Shown in pieces: positions 54,525-63,181 of a stretch of DNA of 64,000 nt. The stretch comes from Streptomyces griseofuscus. Its GTDB lineage: Bacteria; Actinomycetota; Actinomycetes; Streptomycetales; Streptomycetaceae. Numbering within the stretch: the first letter of the stretch is position 1; every line of letters begins with the position of its first letter. The notes under the pieces are model-generated. The model saw nothing but the letters and a program-made list of their open reading frames with translations, did no database searches and was not told the DNA's origin. The position numbers were made by a program, and so were the translations under genes. The stretch lies in the NCBI RefSeq assembly GCF_014673495.1, contig NZ_CP051006.1:5766001-5830000 (forward strand), given 5' to 3'.

Positions 54525-56257
54525 CAGGCGGCCTCCGCTTCCGTCAGCTGGGAGAGCACGATCTCCCGGTAGGTGTCGTTGCTCGCCATTAGCTCCTGGT
54601 GCCGGCCGGAGCCGACCACCCGGCCCTCGTCGAGGACGATGATCCGGTCGGCGTCCCGGATGGTCGCCACCCGCTGGGCGACGATGACGACGGTCGCCTC
54701 GGCGGTCTCCTGCGCCAGCGCGGCACGCAGGGCCGCGTCGGTGGCGTAGTCGAGCGCGGAGAAGGAGTCGTCGAACAGATAGATCTCCGGGCGCTGCACG
54801 AGCGTGCGGGCGATCGCGAGCCGCTGGCGCTGACCGCCCGACACATTGGTGCCGCCCTGGGCGATCGGCGCGTCCAGGCCGCCCTCCAGCTCGGAGACGA
54901 ACTCCTTGGCCTGCGCCACCTCCAGCGCGTGCCACAGCTCCTCGTCGGTGGCGTCCGGATTGCCGTAGCGCAGGTTGGTGGCGACGGTGCCCGCGAAGAG
55001 GTACGGCTTCTGCGGCACGAGTCCGACCGTCCGTGCCAGCAGCGCGGGGTCGACCTCGCGGACGTCCACGCCGTTCACCAGGACCTCGCCCTCGGTGGCG
55101 TCGAACAGCCGCGGGACCAGCCCGAGCAGCGTCGACTTGCCGCTGCCGGTGGACCCGATCACGGCCGTGGTCTCGCCGGGCCTGGCCTCCAGGGCGACGG
55201 AGCGCAGTACCGGCTCCTCGGCGCCCGGATAGCGGAAGCCGGCCTCGCGGATCTCCAGATGCCCGTGCCGGCGCAGCTCGGTGACCGGCGCGAGCGGCGG
55301 CAGCACGCTGGAACCGGTGTCCATGACCTCCTGGACCCGCTCGGCGCACACCTCGGCGCGCGGCACCATCATGAACATGAAGGTGGCCATCATCACGGAC
55401 ATCACGATCTGCATCAGATAGGCGAGGAACGCCGTCAGGTCGCCGATCTGCATCCCGCCGCTGTCGATGCGGTGCGCGCCGAACCACACCACCGCGATGG
55501 AGGACACGTTCACGACGGTCATCACCATCGGGAACATCAGCGACAGCAGCCGCCCGGTGGCCAGCTGCATCTCGGTCAGCTCGCCGTTGACCCGGCCGAA
55601 GCGGGCCTGCTCGTACTCGTCGCGGACGAAGGCGCGGATCACCCGGTTGCCGGTGATCTGCTCGCGCAGCACCTGGTTCACCTTGTCCAGGCGGGTCTGC
55701 ATGGTGCGGAACAGCGGGCGCAGCTTGCGCACGATCAGCGTCACACAGATGGCCAGCACCGGGACGACCGCGATCAGCACCCCGGACAGCGGCACGTCCA
55801 GGCCGAGCGCCAGCACGATGCCGCCGACGCACATGATGGGCGCCGAGACCATCAGCGTGAACGTCATCAGGACCAGCATCTGGATCTGCTGGACGTCGTT
55901 CGTGGTGCGGGTGATGAGCGAGGGCGCCCCGAAGTGACCCACCTCACGCGCGGAGAAGGACTGCACCCGGTCGAAGACGGCGGCGCGCATGTCCCGGCCG
56001 AGCGCCGAGGCGGTGCGGGCGCCCAGGTAGACGGCGCCGATGTTGCACACGACCTGCACCAGCGAGATGCCGATCATCAGGGCGCCGAAGGACAGGATGT
56101 ATCCCGTGTCCCCCTTCACGACGCCGTTGTCGATGATGTGGGCGTTCAGGTTGGGCAGGTACAGGGTGGCGCAGGTCTGCAAGAACTGGAGCAGGACCTG
56201 CACGGTGATGGGTTTCTTGTAGGGCCTGAGATAGGTCCGTAGAAGTCGTATGAGCAC
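54524..56257 (-). CDS. ABC exporter half-transporter A (TMD-NBD fusion, degenerate ATP site)
   Basis: 577 aa. Six membrane helices, then an NBD with Walker A GSTGSGKST, canonical signature NVSGGQRQRLAIARTL and Walker B YLFDDSFSALD, where the catalytic Glu is replaced by Asp. This is the classic pattern of a heterodimer with one consensus and one degenerate ATPase site, complementary to half-transporter B. The segment EVGHFGAPSLITRTTNDVQQ is the intracellular loop. First gene of a two-gene operon. Confidence 0.93.
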   Translation of the reverse strand: MLIRLLRTYLRPYKKPITVQVLLQFLQTCATLYLPNLNAHIIDNGVVKGDTGYILSFGALMIGISLVQVVCNIGAVYLGARTASALGRDMRAAVFDRVQSFSAREVGHFGAPSLITRTTNDVQQIQMLVLMTFTLMVSAPIMCVGGIVLALGLDVPLSGVLIAVVPVLAICVTLIVRKLRPLFRTMQTRLDKVNQVLREQITGNRVIRAFVRDEYEQARFGRVNGELTEMQLATGRLLSLMFPMVMTVVNVSSIAVVWFGAHRIDSGGMQIGDLTAFLAYLMQIVMSVMMATFMFMMVPRAEVCAERVQEVMDTGSSVLPPLAPVTELRRHGHLEIREAGFRYPGAEEPVLRSVALEARPGETTAVIGSTGSGKSTLLGLVPRLFDATEGEVLVNGVDVREVDPALLARTVGLVPQKPYLFAGTVATNLRYGNPDATDEELWHALEVAQAKEFVSELEGGLDAPIAQGGTNVSGGQRQRLAIARTLVQRPEIYLFDDSFSALDYATDAALRAALAQETAEATVVIVAQRVATIRDADRIIVLDEGRVVGSGRHQELMASNDTYREIVLSQLTEAEAA

Positions 56258-56436
56258 GCTACGTCTCTCGGAGTGGGCGGCAGGGGCAGGACGGTGTGCC
56301 CTTGGCCCCTATCGTCGGACACTCCACCCGCGTTACCTCAACTGATTAACCCAACAGCGCATTTTTGTACGGCCTTCTGGGTGCCGGGTATTGCGGGATG
56401 TTTTGTGGCGTTCTGCCCTCATGGGCCGAGTGGGGT

Positions 56437-57885
56437 TCAGTGGAACGCGCCCGGGTGGGTCTGCTCCCGCACCGTCGTGAACTGCTGCCGTACCGCCTGC
56501 CCCGCGGCCAGCTCCTCGCCCGGCTCCAGGACCTGCGCCGCCGCGCCCTGCCAGGCCGGGGGAGTGCGCGGGTCCAGGGTGCCCCCCGAGACCCCCAGCG
56601 CCCAGGCCGCCTGCCGGGCCGCGCCGATCGCCGTGTAGTCCGCGGGCTGCGGTACGACGACCTGGGCGCCGAACAGCGAGGGCGCCGCGGCTTGCACGGC
56701 GGGCAGCTCGGCGGCCGGGCCCAGCAGGAAGATCCGCCGTACCTCCACGCCACGGCCGCGCAGCACGTCCAGCGCGTCGGCGAGCCCGCACAGCATGCCC
56801 TCGAACGCGGCCCGCGCCAGGTGCTCCGGCTTCATCGACTCCCGCCGCAGCCCGGTGAGGGTGCCCGCGGCGTGCGGCAGATTCGGGGTGCGCTCGCCCT
56901 CCAGGTAGGGGAGCAGGACGAGGCCGTGCGCGCCCGGTGTGGACTTCATCGCCAGCTCGGACAGGCCCTCCAGATCGGGCAGTCCGAGGAGTTCGGCGGT
57001 GCCGCGCAGGGTGCGTACGGCGTTCTGGGTGGTGACGACCGGCAGGTGCATGCCGGTGGCGTCGGCGAGCGAGGTGATCATCCCGGACTGGTCGGCCAGC
57101 GCCTCGGGATGCACGGCCATCACCGAGCCGGAGGCGCCGAGGGACACCACCGCGTCCCCGAGCCCGATCCCGAGCCCGAACGCGGCCGCCATGGTCTCCC
57201 CGGTGCCGGCCGAGATCAGCAGTCCCTCCGGGGTCGTGCCGGCCGCCTCGGAGGGGCCGATCACCTCCGGCAGCATCGCCTGGTGGCCGAGCGCCAGCTC
57301 GACCAGATCGGGACGGTAGACACCGGTGGTCGCCGACCAGTACCCGGTGCCGGAGGCCCCGCCGCGGTCGGTGGTACGGCGCGCCGGGCGCCCCAGCAGC
57401 TGCCAGACCAGCCAGTCGTGGGCCTGGAGCAGGGCGGCGGTGCGCCGGGCGTTCTCGGGCTCGTTCTTGGCGAGCCAGCGCAGCTTGGTGACCGGCTGCG
57501 CCGCCCCCGGCACACAGCCGACGGCGTGCGCCCAGGCCTCCCGGGAGCCCAGGGCGTCCACGAGATCGGCGGCGGCGACCTGTGCGCGCCGGTCACCGCC
57601 GACGAGGGCCGGGCGCACCGTGTTGCCGTGGGCGTCCAGCGGGATCAGCGCGTGCTGCTGGGCGGAGACCCCGATGGCCTGGACACCCTCCAGCAGGCCG
57701 CCACCCGCGGCTTCCCCGAGGGAGAGCAGCCAGGCCTGGGGGTCGATGTCGCTCGGGCGGCCGCCCTCGGGGGGATCGACCGGATGGGGGGCGTACCCCT
57801 GCCTGAGCACGGCACCGGTGTCTGTGTCGCAGACCACGATGCGGGTGAAATCAGGTGAGCTGTCCAAACCGGCGACTATCCCCAT
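56437..57885 (-). CDS. FGGY-family carbohydrate kinase (xylulokinase-like)
   Basis: 482 aa, full family length. N-terminal phosphate loop AGLDSSPDFTRIVVCDTDTG; IGVSAQQHALIPLDAHGNTV is the substrate-recognition segment of xylulokinases. GGASGTGYWSATTGVYRPDL, the phosphate 2 loop VVSLGASGSVMAVH and the adenosine motif IGAARQAAWALGV complete the fold. It phosphorylates a ketose, probably xylulose. No xylose isomerase or transporter is next to it. The ABC exporter operon downstream reads in the same direction, 179 bp away. Confidence 0.88.
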   Translation of the reverse strand: MGIVAGLDSSPDFTRIVVCDTDTGAVLRQGYAPHPVDPPEGGRPSDIDPQAWLLSLGEAAGGGLLEGVQAIGVSAQQHALIPLDAHGNTVRPALVGGDRRAQVAAADLVDALGSREAWAHAVGCVPGAAQPVTKLRWLAKNEPENARRTAALLQAHDWLVWQLLGRPARRTTDRGGASGTGYWSATTGVYRPDLVELALGHQAMLPEVIGPSEAAGTTPEGLLISAGTGETMAAAFGLGIGLGDAVVSLGASGSVMAVHPEALADQSGMITSLADATGMHLPVVTTQNAVRTLRGTAELLGLPDLEGLSELAMKSTPGAHGLVLLPYLEGERTPNLPHAAGTLTGLRRESMKPEHLARAAFEGMLCGLADALDVLRGRGVEVRRIFLLGPAAELPAVQAAAPSLFGAQVVVPQPADYTAIGAARQAAWALGVSGGTLDPRTPPAWQGAAAQVLEPGEELAAGQAVRQQFTTVREQTHPGAFH

Positions 57886-57914
57886 GCGGAGAATATTGCC
57901 GCATGCGCGAGGGG

Positions 57915-58220
57915 CTAGGTGTTGCTGGTGCCCCAGTCGTCGCCCGCCGAGCCGCCCGCGGTGCGGTCACGCAGGGAGCGGACCCGCTCGGCGACGGAGG
58001 AGGGCACATGGTCGCCCACCTTGTCCGTGACCGTGTGCATGGCCTTGCCGGCGTACGCGCGGCCCTGCTGGGCGGCGGTCTCGGCGGTGTTGCGGACGGC
58101 CGGGTTCTGGGCGAACTGACGAGCGGACTTCTTCAACTGCTCGTAGCGCTCGCGTCCGGCCCGTGTGCCGAGTACGTAACCGAGGGCCAGTCCGGCGATG
58201 AACGTGAGCCGGTAGCGCAT
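57915..58220 (-). CDS. Small membrane-anchored YtxH-like protein
   Basis: 101 aa from the ATG at 58220. One N-terminal membrane helix with a glycine pattern (LTFIAGLALGYVLGTRAGRE), then a helical charged region (YEQLKKSARQFAQNPAVRNT and onward). This is the YtxH layout, linked in other bacteria to general stress. Common in Streptomyces; function unknown. It shares a direction with, and lies 29 bp upstream of, the kinase gene. Confidence 0.8.
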   Translation of the reverse strand: MRYRLTFIAGLALGYVLGTRAGRERYEQLKKSARQFAQNPAVRNTAETAAQQGRAYAGKAMHTVTDKVGDHVPSSVAERVRSLRDRTAGGSAGDDWGTSNT

Positions 58221-58379
58221 GGCTGCCACCCTTCCCGTGTGTAGGTGTCTGGTGCGGCGCAGGATCCGGAGGGTACCGATTGGCGGAGCACCCCCCTGCT
58301 TGCGCTAATGTATGTGTCGCAGCGAGCAACCGCCCCCCGGCGAATACCCAGGGAGGCGCGTTCGATGCAATCGAGGCGA

Positions 58380-58452
58380 TCCTCCGTAGCTCAATTGGCA
58401 GAGCAGCCGGCTGTTAACCGGCAGGTTACTGGTTCGAGTCCAGTCGGGGGAG
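58380..58452 (+). tRNA. tRNA-Asn (GTT), copy 1
   Basis: 73 nt forming a full cloverleaf: acceptor TCCTCCG/CGGGGGA, D-arm AGCTCAATTGGCAGAGC, anticodon arm GCCGGCTGTTAACCGGC (anticodon GTT), T-arm ACTGGTTCGAGTCCAGT and discriminator G. CCA is not encoded. Confidence 0.96.
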
Positions 58453-58458
58453 CTTCGG

Positions 58459-58531
58459 TCCTCCGTAGCTCAATTGGCAGAGCAGCCGGCTGTTAACCGG
58501 CAGGTTACTGGTTCGAGTCCAGTCGGGGGAG
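58459..58531 (+). tRNA. tRNA-Asn (GTT), copy 2
   Basis: Identical to copy 1 over all 73 nt, with a 6-nt spacer (CTTCGG) between them, so both come from one transcript ending at the T-rich hairpin downstream. Confidence 0.96.
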
Positions 58532-58543
58532 CACGCTGAACGA

Positions 58544-58565
58544 GGGCCCCTCAGGGGTCCTTTTT
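58544..58565 (+). terminator. Rho-independent terminator of the tRNA-Asn pair
   Basis: GGGCCCC, loop TCA, GGGGTCC, then five T residues. This is one of few hairpins here with a true T-run. Confidence 0.88.
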
Positions 58566-58707
58566 CATGTCCGCGGGAACCGCTGAGCCTGCACGGATGT
58601 CCTCATCGTCGTGAGCAGAGCGGAAGCCGACCATCCGAAGCAGGAGATCGTATGAGCGGCTATGCTGCGGCAGACGGCGCGCACACTTGTACGCGACACG
58701 CCGCTAT

Positions 58708-58784
58708 GGGGCGGTAGCTCAGCCGGTTAGAGCAGCGGACTCATAATCCGTCGGCCGTGGGTTCGAGTCCCACCCGCCCCACCA
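58708..58784 (+). tRNA. tRNA with CAT anticodon (Ile2 or elongator Met)
   Basis: Acceptor GGGGCGG/CCGCCCC, D-arm AGCTCAGCCGGTTAGAGC, anticodon arm ACGGATTATGAGTCCGC read on the complement (coding strand GCGGACTCATAATCCGT, anticodon CAT), T-arm CGTGGGTTCGAGTCCCACC, and encoded CCA (58782-58784). A CAT anticodon fits elongator Met or, after lysidine modification, Ile. The G-C-rich acceptor and this arm look more like Ile2, but identity cannot be settled by eye. Confidence 0.9.
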
Positions 58785-59470
58785 CCACGCGTCACCGCAG
58801 GACCGTTTCTATCTGCGGAAGCGTGAGAACGGGGACCGCCACTCGACCGGGGCGGGCCCCGTTCAGTCGTTCGGAGCAAGATTTGGAGCCGGGTCCCCTG
58901 GCCGAAACCGTGCCGTCGAGGATCGTGTCCAGAGTCCGGCGGACCTCGATGCTCGGGGCGGAAATCGTCATCCGGCTCGAAGGCCGGGCCTCCCCGGAGT
59001 CACCGCGCTGAGCACGCCTGCCCGGAGCCGCGCGTTCCGCGGGGCGGTGGTGACTCCTGGCTGGTTTCCGGCTGTTGGTGAATGCCGTTGCCGTGCAGAT
59101 CCCTCCGTCCCCGGGGGCTTGAAGCCCCTTCCGCGTGGGCACGGACCTCCTACCGAAGTCGGCAGGAGGAGGCGTCATGGAGCGTCGGATCCGGGTACGT
59201 GTCAGCCGGCGGCCCATCGCGCCGCGGGAGCAGGAGATCGATCGCAGGACGCCGTCGGGGCGCGTGCTGCCGTACTGAGGCCGAACGGCCGCGGCGGCGC
59301 TCAGGGCCGGCTGGACCAGCGGGAGCCGGGAGAGCTGGGTAGCGGCCGACCGAAGTGATCTGCTGGGTAGGCCCGTTGCAGAGGCATTCGTGGTCGAGGT
59401 TCGGCAGGGGGCGGGGGCGATGAGGACCAAGTGGTCGGCAGCGGCCTGCCGTACTGAAGGCGCCCGCGTC
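58785..59470. other. 686-bp stretch without a clear gene; one possible 33-aa ORF
   Basis: Third-position bias is weak in every frame. A minus-strand 59-codon frame (58792-58971, starting MTISAPSIEVRRTLDTILDG) could be a relic. A plus-strand mini-ORF at 59177-59278 has a strong ribosome site (separate entry). CTGCCGTACTGA occurs at both 59267-59278 and ~59448, an imperfect local duplication. Confidence 0.45.
59177..59278 (+). CDS. Possible 33-aa basic small protein
   Basis: The ATG is preceded by AGGAGGAGG with ideal spacing, stronger than most ribosome sites in this window. The product starts MERRIRVRVSRRPIAPREQE and ends GRVLPY; it is rich in Arg. The good ribosome site is the only support; there is no family match. 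Confidence 0.35.
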   Translation: MERRIRVRVSRRPIAPREQEIDRRTPSGRVLPY

Positions 59471-60154
59471 TCACGGGGCGTGATGGGCCGCCGCTGTGCG
59501 CAGGGCGCGGCGTAGGGGTTCGGGTGGGGGTGGGCCGTCGGGGGTCGCGCTCGCGGTGACGGCGGCGGCGATGCGGTGGAGTTTGGTGTTGGAGTGCTGG
59601 GACGCCTCGCGCAGGATCTCCCAGGCCTGGTCGGGGGTGCAGCCGTGGGCGGCCATCAGGACACCGCGGGCCTGGTCGATCACCGGACGGGAGTCCAGCG
59701 CCTGCCGCAGCTGCGCTATCTCCAGGCGCAGCATGTCCAGTTGCTCGGTACGTTCCCGGGCGACCGCGGAGGCGGTGCGGACCGGGAGGTCGGCGGAGTC
59801 GGCCCCACCGGTGCGCAGGGGGTCCGTCGCGTCCAGGCCCACCAGTTCCAGGACCCGGCGCGGCTGGCCCCGCCACCCGTGCGTGGTGACCCGTACGTCG
59901 TGCTGACCGACGTACTCGTTCAGCAGATCCAGGCAGGTCAGGCCCGTCGTGTCCAGGAAGGACACCCCGGCCAGGTCCAGTTCGATCGTGGTGATGCCCG
60001 GCGGCAGCGCGGCCAGGGCGTCGCCCAGGGTGTCCGTGCCGCCGTGGACCAGTTCGCCACGGGCCGTCAGAAGGGCACGCCGTCCCTTCTGCCGGGCGTC
60101 GATCACCAGGGCGTTCAGTCTCATGGTGTGGGCTGCCAGTCCCGCTGAGGTCAT
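59471..60154 (-). CDS. STAS-ANTAR fusion protein
   Basis: 227 aa from the ATG at 60154, with GGGAGGGG just upstream. Residues about 10-105 form a STAS (anti-anti-sigma) domain with ITTIELDLAGVSFLDTTGLT. Residues about 145-205 form an ANTAR RNA-binding domain (LRQALDSRPVIDQARGVLMA, then CTPDQAWEILREASQHSNTK). ANTAR domains bind paired hairpins in nascent RNA to prevent termination; STAS domains bind sigma-factor antagonists. The fusion would couple a partner-switch signal to antitermination. Divergent from the MEDS-ATPase gene, a natural STAS partner. Confidence 0.85.
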   Translation of the reverse strand: MTSAGLAAHTMRLNALVIDARQKGRRALLTARGELVHGGTDTLGDALAALPPGITTIELDLAGVSFLDTTGLTCLDLLNEYVGQHDVRVTTHGWRGQPRRVLELVGLDATDPLRTGGADSADLPVRTASAVARERTEQLDMLRLEIAQLRQALDSRPVIDQARGVLMAAHGCTPDQAWEILREASQHSNTKLHRIAAAVTASATPDGPPPPEPLRRALRTAAAHHAP

Positions 60155-60331
60155 GTCTCCCCTCCCGCTCGGTCCTTGGGCGCCATGCGATCGCCTGCCC
60201 TGCGTATGGATGCCTACACCCCCCGTGGTCGAAAGCATGGCCGAATCGCGCGGGGTAAAAGGCGCCGCATGGTCCGTACCGCCGAGGGAAGGTGCGGGCG
60301 TGGTTCGCGCTGCCGGGAAGCGAGGTGTCTC

Positions 60332-61267
60332 ATGAGCGGCGAGCCCTTCGCGCATCCCGCGCTCTTCTACGGCGGCCCGCGCGCCTACCTCGACGGCACC
60401 GTCCCCTTCGTCCGCGCCGCGCCGGCCGCGGGGGGAGCCGGTCGCCGTCGCCGTGCCCGGGGAGAAGCCGGCGCTGATCCGGGACGCGCTGGGCGCCGAG
60501 CGGGAAGAGGTGCGGTTTCTCGACATGCGGGAGGCCGGGCGCAACCCCGGCCGGATCATCCCCGGTGTGCTGTGCGCCTTCGCCGACGCCCAGCCGCCCC
60601 GCCTGCGCACCCGGATCATCGGCGAACCGGTCTGGGCGGGCCGGGACCGGGCCGAGCACCCCGCCTGCGTCCAGCACGAGGCGCTGATCAACGCCGCGTT
60701 CCGGGGACGGTGGAGGTCACCATCCTGTGCCCGTACGACACCGCCGCGCTGCACCCGAGGGCGCCGGCCGACGCCCGGACCACCCATCCCGTCGTCATCG
60801 AGGGCGCCGAGCAGCGGCCCGGCGCGGCCTACGACCCGGAGGGTGCCGTCGCCCGCCGCAACCTGCCGCTGCCGCCCGCCCCCGCCGCCGGCCCCGGGGT
60901 GCTCCACGCCCGGTTCGACGCCGAACGGCTGTCCGCCGTAGGGCACTTGGCCGCGGACCACGGTGCGGGGCTCGGGCTCGCCGGTGAGGCGCTGGAGAAT
61001 CTCACGCTGGTCACCGCGGAGCTGACCACCAACAGCGTGGTGCACGGCGGCGGCCGCGGCACGCCGACCGTGTGGGCGGCGGGCGGCCAGGTGCTGTGCG
61101 AGGTACGCGACCGGGGCCGGCTGACCGATCCGCCGGCCGGGCGCCGTCCCGCCGCCCCGGGCCGGCGCGGCGGCCGGGGCCTGCTCCTGGACGATCTGCC
61201 GGCCGCCCTGGTGCGCACGCACACGAGCCCGGCCGGTACGACGATCCGCTGTCACCTCGGCGCATGA
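60332..61267 (+). pseudogene. MEDS sensor plus HATPase_c_2 protein with two compensating frameshifts
   Basis: From the ATG at 60332 the frame gives HPALFYGGPRAYLDGTVPFV, a MEDS start. The conserved continuation (VAVPGEKPALIRDALGAER, FLDMREAGRNPGRIIPGVLC, IIGEPVWAGRDRAEHPACVQ) is in the +1 frame from a 6-G run at 60430-60435. At about 60704-60707 the reading returns to the first frame (TVEVTILCPYDTAALHPRAP), and the ATPase domain follows to 61267 (LTLVTAELTTNSVVHGGG, GGRGLLLDDLPAALVR). One extra G and one missing base would restore a 311-aa protein. Family members bind small ligands through MEDS and inhibit STAS proteins through the kinase-like domain. Confidence 0.8.
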
Positions 61268-61324
61268 GTCCGGAGGGTACGGTGATCCGCCGCCGTACGA
61301 CGGCCACGACGGCCGTCGCCGGGC

Positions 61325-62173
61325 TCAGCGCATGAGTCCGATCCCGGTCAGGACCACCGCCCCCGCCACCAGCCGCAGCCGTCCGAACGGCTCCCGGAAC
61401 AGCAGCGTCGCGATGATCGCGGCGACCAGGATGCCCGTCTCCCGCAGCGCCGCGACCGCCGCGACCTCGCCGTGTGCCTGGGCCCAGACGACCAGGCCGT
61501 ACGCCGTCATGGACAGCACCCCGCCCAGCAGCCCGGTGCCGAGAACCGGGCGTACCTGGGTGAACAGCTTCCCGCGGCGCCTGGTCAGCGCGATCAGCGG
61601 CATGAGCGGGCCCTGGAGCAGGAAGAGCCAGGCGGTGTAGGCGAGGGCGTCGGGTGAGTGGCGTACGCCCAGGCTGTCGACCAGGGTGTACGACGCGATG
61701 ATCGTGCCCGAGCCGAGCGCGGCGCCGAGGGCCGGCAGCTGGGCGCGGCGGATGCGGCCGGAGGCCAGGGCCAGGGTGGCGAGGCCGCCGGAGACCAGCA
61801 GTACGCCCGCCGCCTGGAGCGGACTGAGCGCGCCGCCGAGCAGGGTGACCGAGGCGATGGCCACGAGCAGCGGGGCGACGCCGCGGGCCAGCGGGTACAT
61901 CTGCCCGAAGTCGCCCAGCTGGTAGGCGCGCAGCAGGAACAGCTGCGAGGCGACCTGGAGCGCGGCCGAGGCCGCGAGGAACGGCCAGGCGCCCGCGGGG
62001 GGCAGCGGGGTGAGGCAGACCAGGACGGCCGCGCAGCCGGTGCACGCGACGCTGATCAGCGTGAATCCGATGAGCTTGTCCGGTATCCGGTGGGCGATCG
62101 AGTTCCAGACCGCGTGCAGCACCGCGGCCGTCAGGACGGCGGTGAGCACGGGGGCGGACATGGTTCCTGGCAT
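61325..62173 (-). CDS. EamA-family (drug/metabolite) transporter
   Basis: 282 aa from the ATG at 62173; an ATG at 62161 is also possible. Ten membrane helices arranged as two EamA repeats, e.g. LPPAGAWPFLAASAALQVAS then GQMYPLARGVAPLLVAIASV, and GVLSMTAYGLVVWAQAHGEV with LRETGILVAAIIATLLFREP. It probably exports or imports a small metabolite. Divergent from the RpiR-type regulator, with two operators between. Confidence 0.87.
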   Translation of the reverse strand: MPGTMSAPVLTAVLTAAVLHAVWNSIAHRIPDKLIGFTLISVACTGCAAVLVCLTPLPPAGAWPFLAASAALQVASQLFLLRAYQLGDFGQMYPLARGVAPLLVAIASVTLLGGALSPLQAAGVLLVSGGLATLALASGRIRRAQLPALGAALGSGTIIASYTLVDSLGVRHSPDALAYTAWLFLLQGPLMPLIALTRRRGKLFTQVRPVLGTGLLGGVLSMTAYGLVVWAQAHGEVAAVAALRETGILVAAIIATLLFREPFGRLRLVAGAVVLTGIGLMR

Positions 62174-62254
62174 GGCGAAGCGACTCCTGGCGGGGAGGTG
62201 CGAGCGGGCGGGGAGGGGCTGTGAGGGGGCGGGGACGTGGTCGTGGAGCTGATT

Positions 62255-62301
62255 GTGGAACTGAATTCCACGGTACGCTATGTACATGGAACAGAATTCC
62301 G
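62255..62301. promoter_or_regulatory. Two RpiR-type operators between EamA and RpiR genes
   Basis: TGGAACTGAATTCCA (62256-62270, extended to a 17-bp GTGGAA-N5-TTCCAC) and TGGAACAGAATTCCG (62287-62301). Both are TGGAAC-N-GAATTCC, spaced 31 bp centre to centre (three helical turns), and the second overlaps the RpiR start. The form agrees with RpiR-family operators. Confidence 0.75.
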
Positions 62302-63158
62302 CCACTGGTCCCAGCGGTCCCAGCGGTCCCAGCGGTTCCCTCTCCGCCCGGATCCGGGCCCGCCTGTCCGAGCTGCGCGAGACCGAGGCCCGGGTGGCGC
62401 AGGTGGTGCTGGATCAGGGCGCCGCGCTGGTCCACCTCAGCGTCAGCGATGTGGCCGCGCTGGCCGGCACCGCGTCCTCCACCGTCGTACGCACCTGCCA
62501 GCGGCTCGGCTTCCGGGGGTTCCAGGAGCTGAAGCTGGAGGCCGCCAGGCAGGCGCCCGAACCGCCCCCGCCGCCGGTGGACGAGCCCGCCGCGCACGCG
62601 CTCGCCGCCACCCTGCACGCCTCCCGCGACGCCCTGGACGGCGTCGCCGCGACCCTCGACACCGGCGCGCTCACCGCCGCGGCCGAGGCCCTGCACACGG
62701 CGTCCCGGGTTGTCGTCGTGGGCGCGGGGCTCTCCGGGGCGGTCGCGCTCGACGCGGCCTACCGGCTGCGCGCCCTCGGCTGCCAGGTCGACGCCCCGCC
62801 CGACCCCCTCACCGCGCAGCTCGCGGCCGCCCAACTCCCGCCGGACGGCGTCTGTTTCGCGATCAGCCACACCGGTGCCACCCGCACCACGGTCGACACC
62901 GCCCGGCGCGCCCGACAGGCCGGGGCCACCGTCGTCACGCTCACCAGTTACGCCCGTTCACCGCTGAGCGAGACCAGCAGTCAGGTGCTCGTCGCCGGTG
63001 GCCAGGACCTCGTATTCGGCCTGGAGACCTCCGCCAGCCGGATCGCCCACCTCGCCGCGGTGGACGCCCTGACCCATCTCCTGATGAGCCTGCGCCCCGA
63101 GATCGCGCGCCGCCATCTCGATCTGTCGGCGGACATCACGGCCGACCACGCCTACTGA
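62286..63158 (+). CDS. RpiR/MurR-family transcriptional regulator
   Basis: 290 aa from the ATG at 62286; ATG 62280 is the in-frame alternative. A -10-like TACGCT at 62274-62279 suggests a leaderless transcript starting at 62286. The N-terminus has a GPS repeat (9-bp DNA repeat at 62307-62336). HTH_6 domain about 15-90 with LVHLSVSDVAALAGTASSTV. SIS sugar-isomerase domain with VVVVGAGLSGAVALDAAYRL and FAISHTGATRTTVDTARRA. It senses a phosphosugar; the divergent EamA gene is the likely target. Confidence 0.88.
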   Translation: MEQNSATGPSGPSGPSGSLSARIRARLSELRETEARVAQVVLDQGAALVHLSVSDVAALAGTASSTVVRTCQRLGFRGFQELKLEAARQAPEPPPPPVDEPAAHALAATLHASRDALDGVAATLDTGALTAAAEALHTASRVVVVGAGLSGAVALDAAYRLRALGCQVDAPPDPLTAQLAAAQLPPDGVCFAISHTGATRTTVDTARRARQAGATVVTLTSYARSPLSETSSQVLVAGGQDLVFGLETSASRIAHLAAVDALTHLLMSLRPEIARRHLDLSADITADHAY

Positions 63159-63181
63159 ACGACCCCTGAATGAAGAGGAGT

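Noticed and set aside
52596..55832. 1078-codon frame covering both ABC halves
   Set aside because: Its first 430 codons are a shifted frame of half A; the real start of half B is the ATG at 54524.
58380..58531. Repeat array (CRISPR-like) from the two identical 73-nt units
   Set aside because: The units fold as complete tRNA-Asn genes; no CRISPR array is visible anywhere in the window.
58792..59430. 212-codon minus-strand frame
   Set aside because: No ribosome site, poor third-position bias and no recognisable domain; at most its last 59 codons might be a relic.
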